Shown: one piece after another, positions 61,883 through 64,000 of the stretch
Layout: the number at the start of each line of letters is the position of its first letter
How positions within the stretch are numbered: position 1 is the first letter of the stretch
Origin: Malaya genurostris
Taxonomy: Eukaryota > Arthropoda > Insecta > Diptera > Culicidae
Direction: 5' to 3'
Assembly: GCF_030247185.1 (NCBI RefSeq)
Contig: NC_080570.1
Coordinates: 78,177,840 to 78,241,839 of the forward strand
Length of the DNA: 64,000 nt
Notes under the pieces: model-generated
Databases searched by the model: none
What the model saw: only the letters and a program-made list of their open reading frames with translations
Told to the model about the DNA's origin: nothing
Made by a program: the position numbers and the translations under genes

Positions 61883-62346
61883 TGTCGCGTATGTGGGTAA
61901 AGTTTTAAATAATAACAGCGAAGAATCTTCTTAAACGTTTTATTCGATAACCAAAACTTAGTACTGAACTGGCGCGAAGTATAGCTTCTTTTTTAATAAT
62001 TCAAAAATTACACACTAAACTGAAAGTATATAGTTCATACATAACAAAACCGTAGTTCGTAATTCTCAAAAAACTCGTTATTGATGAACAACAAACAGTT
62101 GTGAAATGTGACTAGATGAATTCCGTGCAACGTTTCTGGTTGGATGCCGCAGGTGCTATTAATGATTACGTCTTGGTGAACAGTTTGCACTAATAGCGTT
62201 CCTGAAGCTATCGTTTTTGTATTCGTTGATGATGTTTTTCTAATATCGGGCGTTGCCCAGGTTGTCCTCTTATTAGTGGAGCTTCGCATGCTGATGTCCA
62301 CTAGTTGACTCCTTTCACAGATCGTAATTTGGTTGGCTTCTCGACA
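61883..62346 (-). repeat. 5' LTR of the gypsy element (464 bp)
   Basis: On the minus strand it starts TGTCGAGAAGCCAACC at 62346 and ends CATACGCGACA at 61883, so TGTCG/CGACA are 5-bp inverted ends. An AATAAA signal (GAATAAAACG, near 61940) sits before the end. The matching 3' LTR is not in the window. Confidence 0.7.
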
Positions 62347-62640
62347 TTGGGATGTAAGGGAGAGTGTTATGTTACCGGCACCCTTTTATTTTAAGCTCAT
62401 AACTTCTGACTTAGTGCACATTATGCGGACATCAATACATCAATGGAAAGCTAAAGTCCCTAGCAAACAGCTGATTAAGAAACTAAGTTGATTCATTTGA
62501 TTGAAAAAAAAATTATTATCAATTTAGTAAAGCTTAAATTTTGGCCATTTCAAAAAAGGTGTTCGGTTACCGGCACCTCAAGAAATTTCACTAAAAATGG
62601 AAAAAATATAACTAAACACTGCAGTTATTCAAAGAACAAA
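62347..62640. other. Unassigned DNA with a repeated GTTACCGGCACC motif
   Basis: GTTACCGGCACC occurs at about 62375 and about 62567 in the same orientation. No coding signal. Confidence 0.35.
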
Positions 62641-64000
62641 CAGAGTCACGGTCTGAATAAAGTTCTCTGGGCAATCAATACAATTTGTCCGTTTTAAATC
62701 CATGTAATCCCTAAACATGTTCAATATTATTGGTACCCCAAAGACACATCTCGTTATGGTACTTCGGTAGACTCTCGGAAAGATTTTCTCGTAATGATCG
62801 GGTTCATCGGGTCCTATTTTGAGAACTATTTGGTTACTGAAGGCATTTAGCGGTTATTCTGTACAATTTATAAACTCGGAATCATCAGTGTCAGCTGAGT
62901 GAACGGTCATATTGGATGATGCACTTTTATTATTAATAAACTCTATTCGAATCCGGGAGAGGCTATCAGCGACTACGTTTTGCTTACCCGGGCGCAAGGA
63001 TGGCTTTTACCGTATCAAAGAATGTTCACTGGCAACTCTTCAACGATTGAATCAGTGCCATCAAAGAGAAACGGAAATCATCGCAACAACAAAAACCTGG
63101 CATGGTTCATTCAACATAGAATCGACAGCAGTGCGAGAGCGAATTTCTCTCGATGACATTTCTGAGAATCAAAGGTTAGCATGCTGCTGTGGGGATCCTC
63201 TCTGAAGCAACAAACGGTCGCTTATTCTCGTTTCGCGATCCGATTCTATACAGGCAGTTGATAATTGCGATAGAATCATTTTACTGTTGCCGCTTATTCT
63301 AACTATGTGCATATAACCTTTGTGTAAGTTGTGTCTATGAAAATGTCTGTGAATGCTCCACACAAAGGTTTTGAAATATTGCAACCTAGTAAGAGAATCA
63401 TCGAGTTGAATCATCGATTCGATTTTCTGCGATAATTGTCAACTTGCGATTCTCTCTTGGGAAATTCTACACAGCACCAATCATTATCAGACTGTAAAAT
63501 TTTTAAGGGCGGGAAATACTCAGAGTATGAAGTGGAGCGAAGAAATGTAGCAAAATTCTCTCAAGGTTCATGCATTGAGAGACTCGAGTTCTTGTAGCAT
63601 CTTCTACCGGATTGGAAATGTTGTATACAATATAGATAGCAATTCAAAGATTCTGTCAAATTTTCGACAATCACCAACACTGCCCGGGCAGTAGCGTATT
63701 TCATAGTCGAATACGTTCAGTGAAAGACGCCAATGGACAAGTCGGCTTATGACCCGTGTACAGAGTGAATTTCCTTCCGTAGAGGTACGGGCGGAAACAT
63801 TTGAAAGCCCAAACTACGGCTAAGAGCTCTTTCTCTATAGCCGAGTATTTTTCTTCTGACTTGTTAAGGGTTCGGGAAGCAAAAACTATTGGCTTATTGT
63901 TTCCGATAGTCCCTTGAGAGAGCACAGTGCTAATTGCGAAATTGCTGGCGTCCGTAGTCAAAATGAATTGTTTAGAAAAATCGAGATGCTGTAAAATGTT
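62641..64000 (-). pseudogene. Second Ty3/gypsy element, pol fragment split by a hAT MITE
   Basis: Minus strand, entering from the right edge of the window. RNase H starts with FILTTDASNFAISTVLSQG and FASRTLNKSEEKYSAIEKEL, then VVWAFKCFRPYLYGRKF. A one-base frameshift at GHKPT follows, then HWRLSLNVFDYEIRYCPG. The MITE at 62995-63682 interrupts here. The frame resumes GKQNVVADSLSRIRIEFINN and continues with one stop to ITRCVFGVPIILNMFRDYMD and ENFIQTVTL near 62645. The sequence between RNase H and integrase is therefore present; the integrase core is not. Its lineage differs from that of the 59-62-kb element. Confidence 0.85.
62995..63682 (-). mobile_element. hAT-type MITE copy 2 inserted in gypsy pol (688 bp)
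   Basis: Direct repeats CCCGGGCG (62987-62994) and CCCGGGCA (63683-63690) flank it; one mismatch in 8 bp. Ends CAAGGATGGC and CCAACACTG match copy 1 at 56621-57776, in opposite orientation. Deleting it restores the gypsy reading EIRYCPGKQNVVADSL. Confidence 0.9.

Overview
The window is AT-rich insect DNA, most probably from a mosquito (Culicidae). The evidence is the repertoire: mariner and maT-like (DD37D) transposases, jockey-type and RTE-like LINE fragments, Ty3/gypsy and Ty1/copia remnants, a tRNA-derived SINE, many TA-flanked and hAT-type MITEs, and several kb of mosquito-style anonymous repeats rich in CCGGAACCGGAAG. Long (CA)n, (AAT)n and (AT)n microsatellites are frequent. I found no convincing host protein-coding gene, no cellular rRNA or tRNA gene and no CRISPR array. 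Apart from one weak candidate exon near 26.3 kb, all recognisable coding sequence is transposon-derived and broken.

Layout. 0-5.5 kb: a deleted mariner, a nested foldback, Rep-A repeats with a (CA)n tract, a LINE 3' end, a foldback repeat (Rep-B) and a gypsy-like gag-pol remnant. 5.6-7.2 kb: an ORF1-only LINE insertion with a 35-bp target duplication, carrying a maT-like mariner. 7.4-14.2 kb: a recent tandem duplication (3.6 and 3.2 kb). Each unit holds a dimeric repeat with hammerhead ribozymes, a Rep-B copy, a second hammerhead repeat and another maT-like element. 14-22 kb: copia remnant, (AAT)n, a cluster of self-nested TA MITEs and a decayed hammerhead. 22-26 kb: mostly anonymous DNA. 26.6-35.4 kb: two 1.8-kb copies of a Rep-A element with further repeats and a nearly complete mariner between them. 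36-39.5 kb: an LTR-like segment, a jockey LINE interrupted by a MITE that carries a tRNA-like pol III domain, and a CCC...GGG MITE. 40-53 kb: sparse repeats, SINE, decayed mariner and a 0.6-kb tandem duplication ending in (AT)n. 53-57 kb: Rep-A copies and a hAT MITE with another MITE nested inside. 58-64 kb: LINE pieces, a gypsy element with its 5' LTR on the minus strand, and a second gypsy split by a second copy of the hAT MITE.

The most interesting signal is the repeat family at 7.6-9.7 kb, duplicated at 11.2-12.8 kb, with a diverged relative at 21.4 kb. Its monomers carry what reads as a type III hammerhead self-cleaving ribozyme: stem III, a GUC cleavage site, a stem I hairpin, CUGANGA, a short stem II, GAA and closing stem III. 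Monomers occur as dimers with 263-276-nt spacing, and one insertion is bounded by a 13-bp direct repeat. That architecture resembles retrozymes, small non-coding retrotransposons spread through circular RNA. The core and pairings were read directly from the bases; activity and mode of mobility are inferred.
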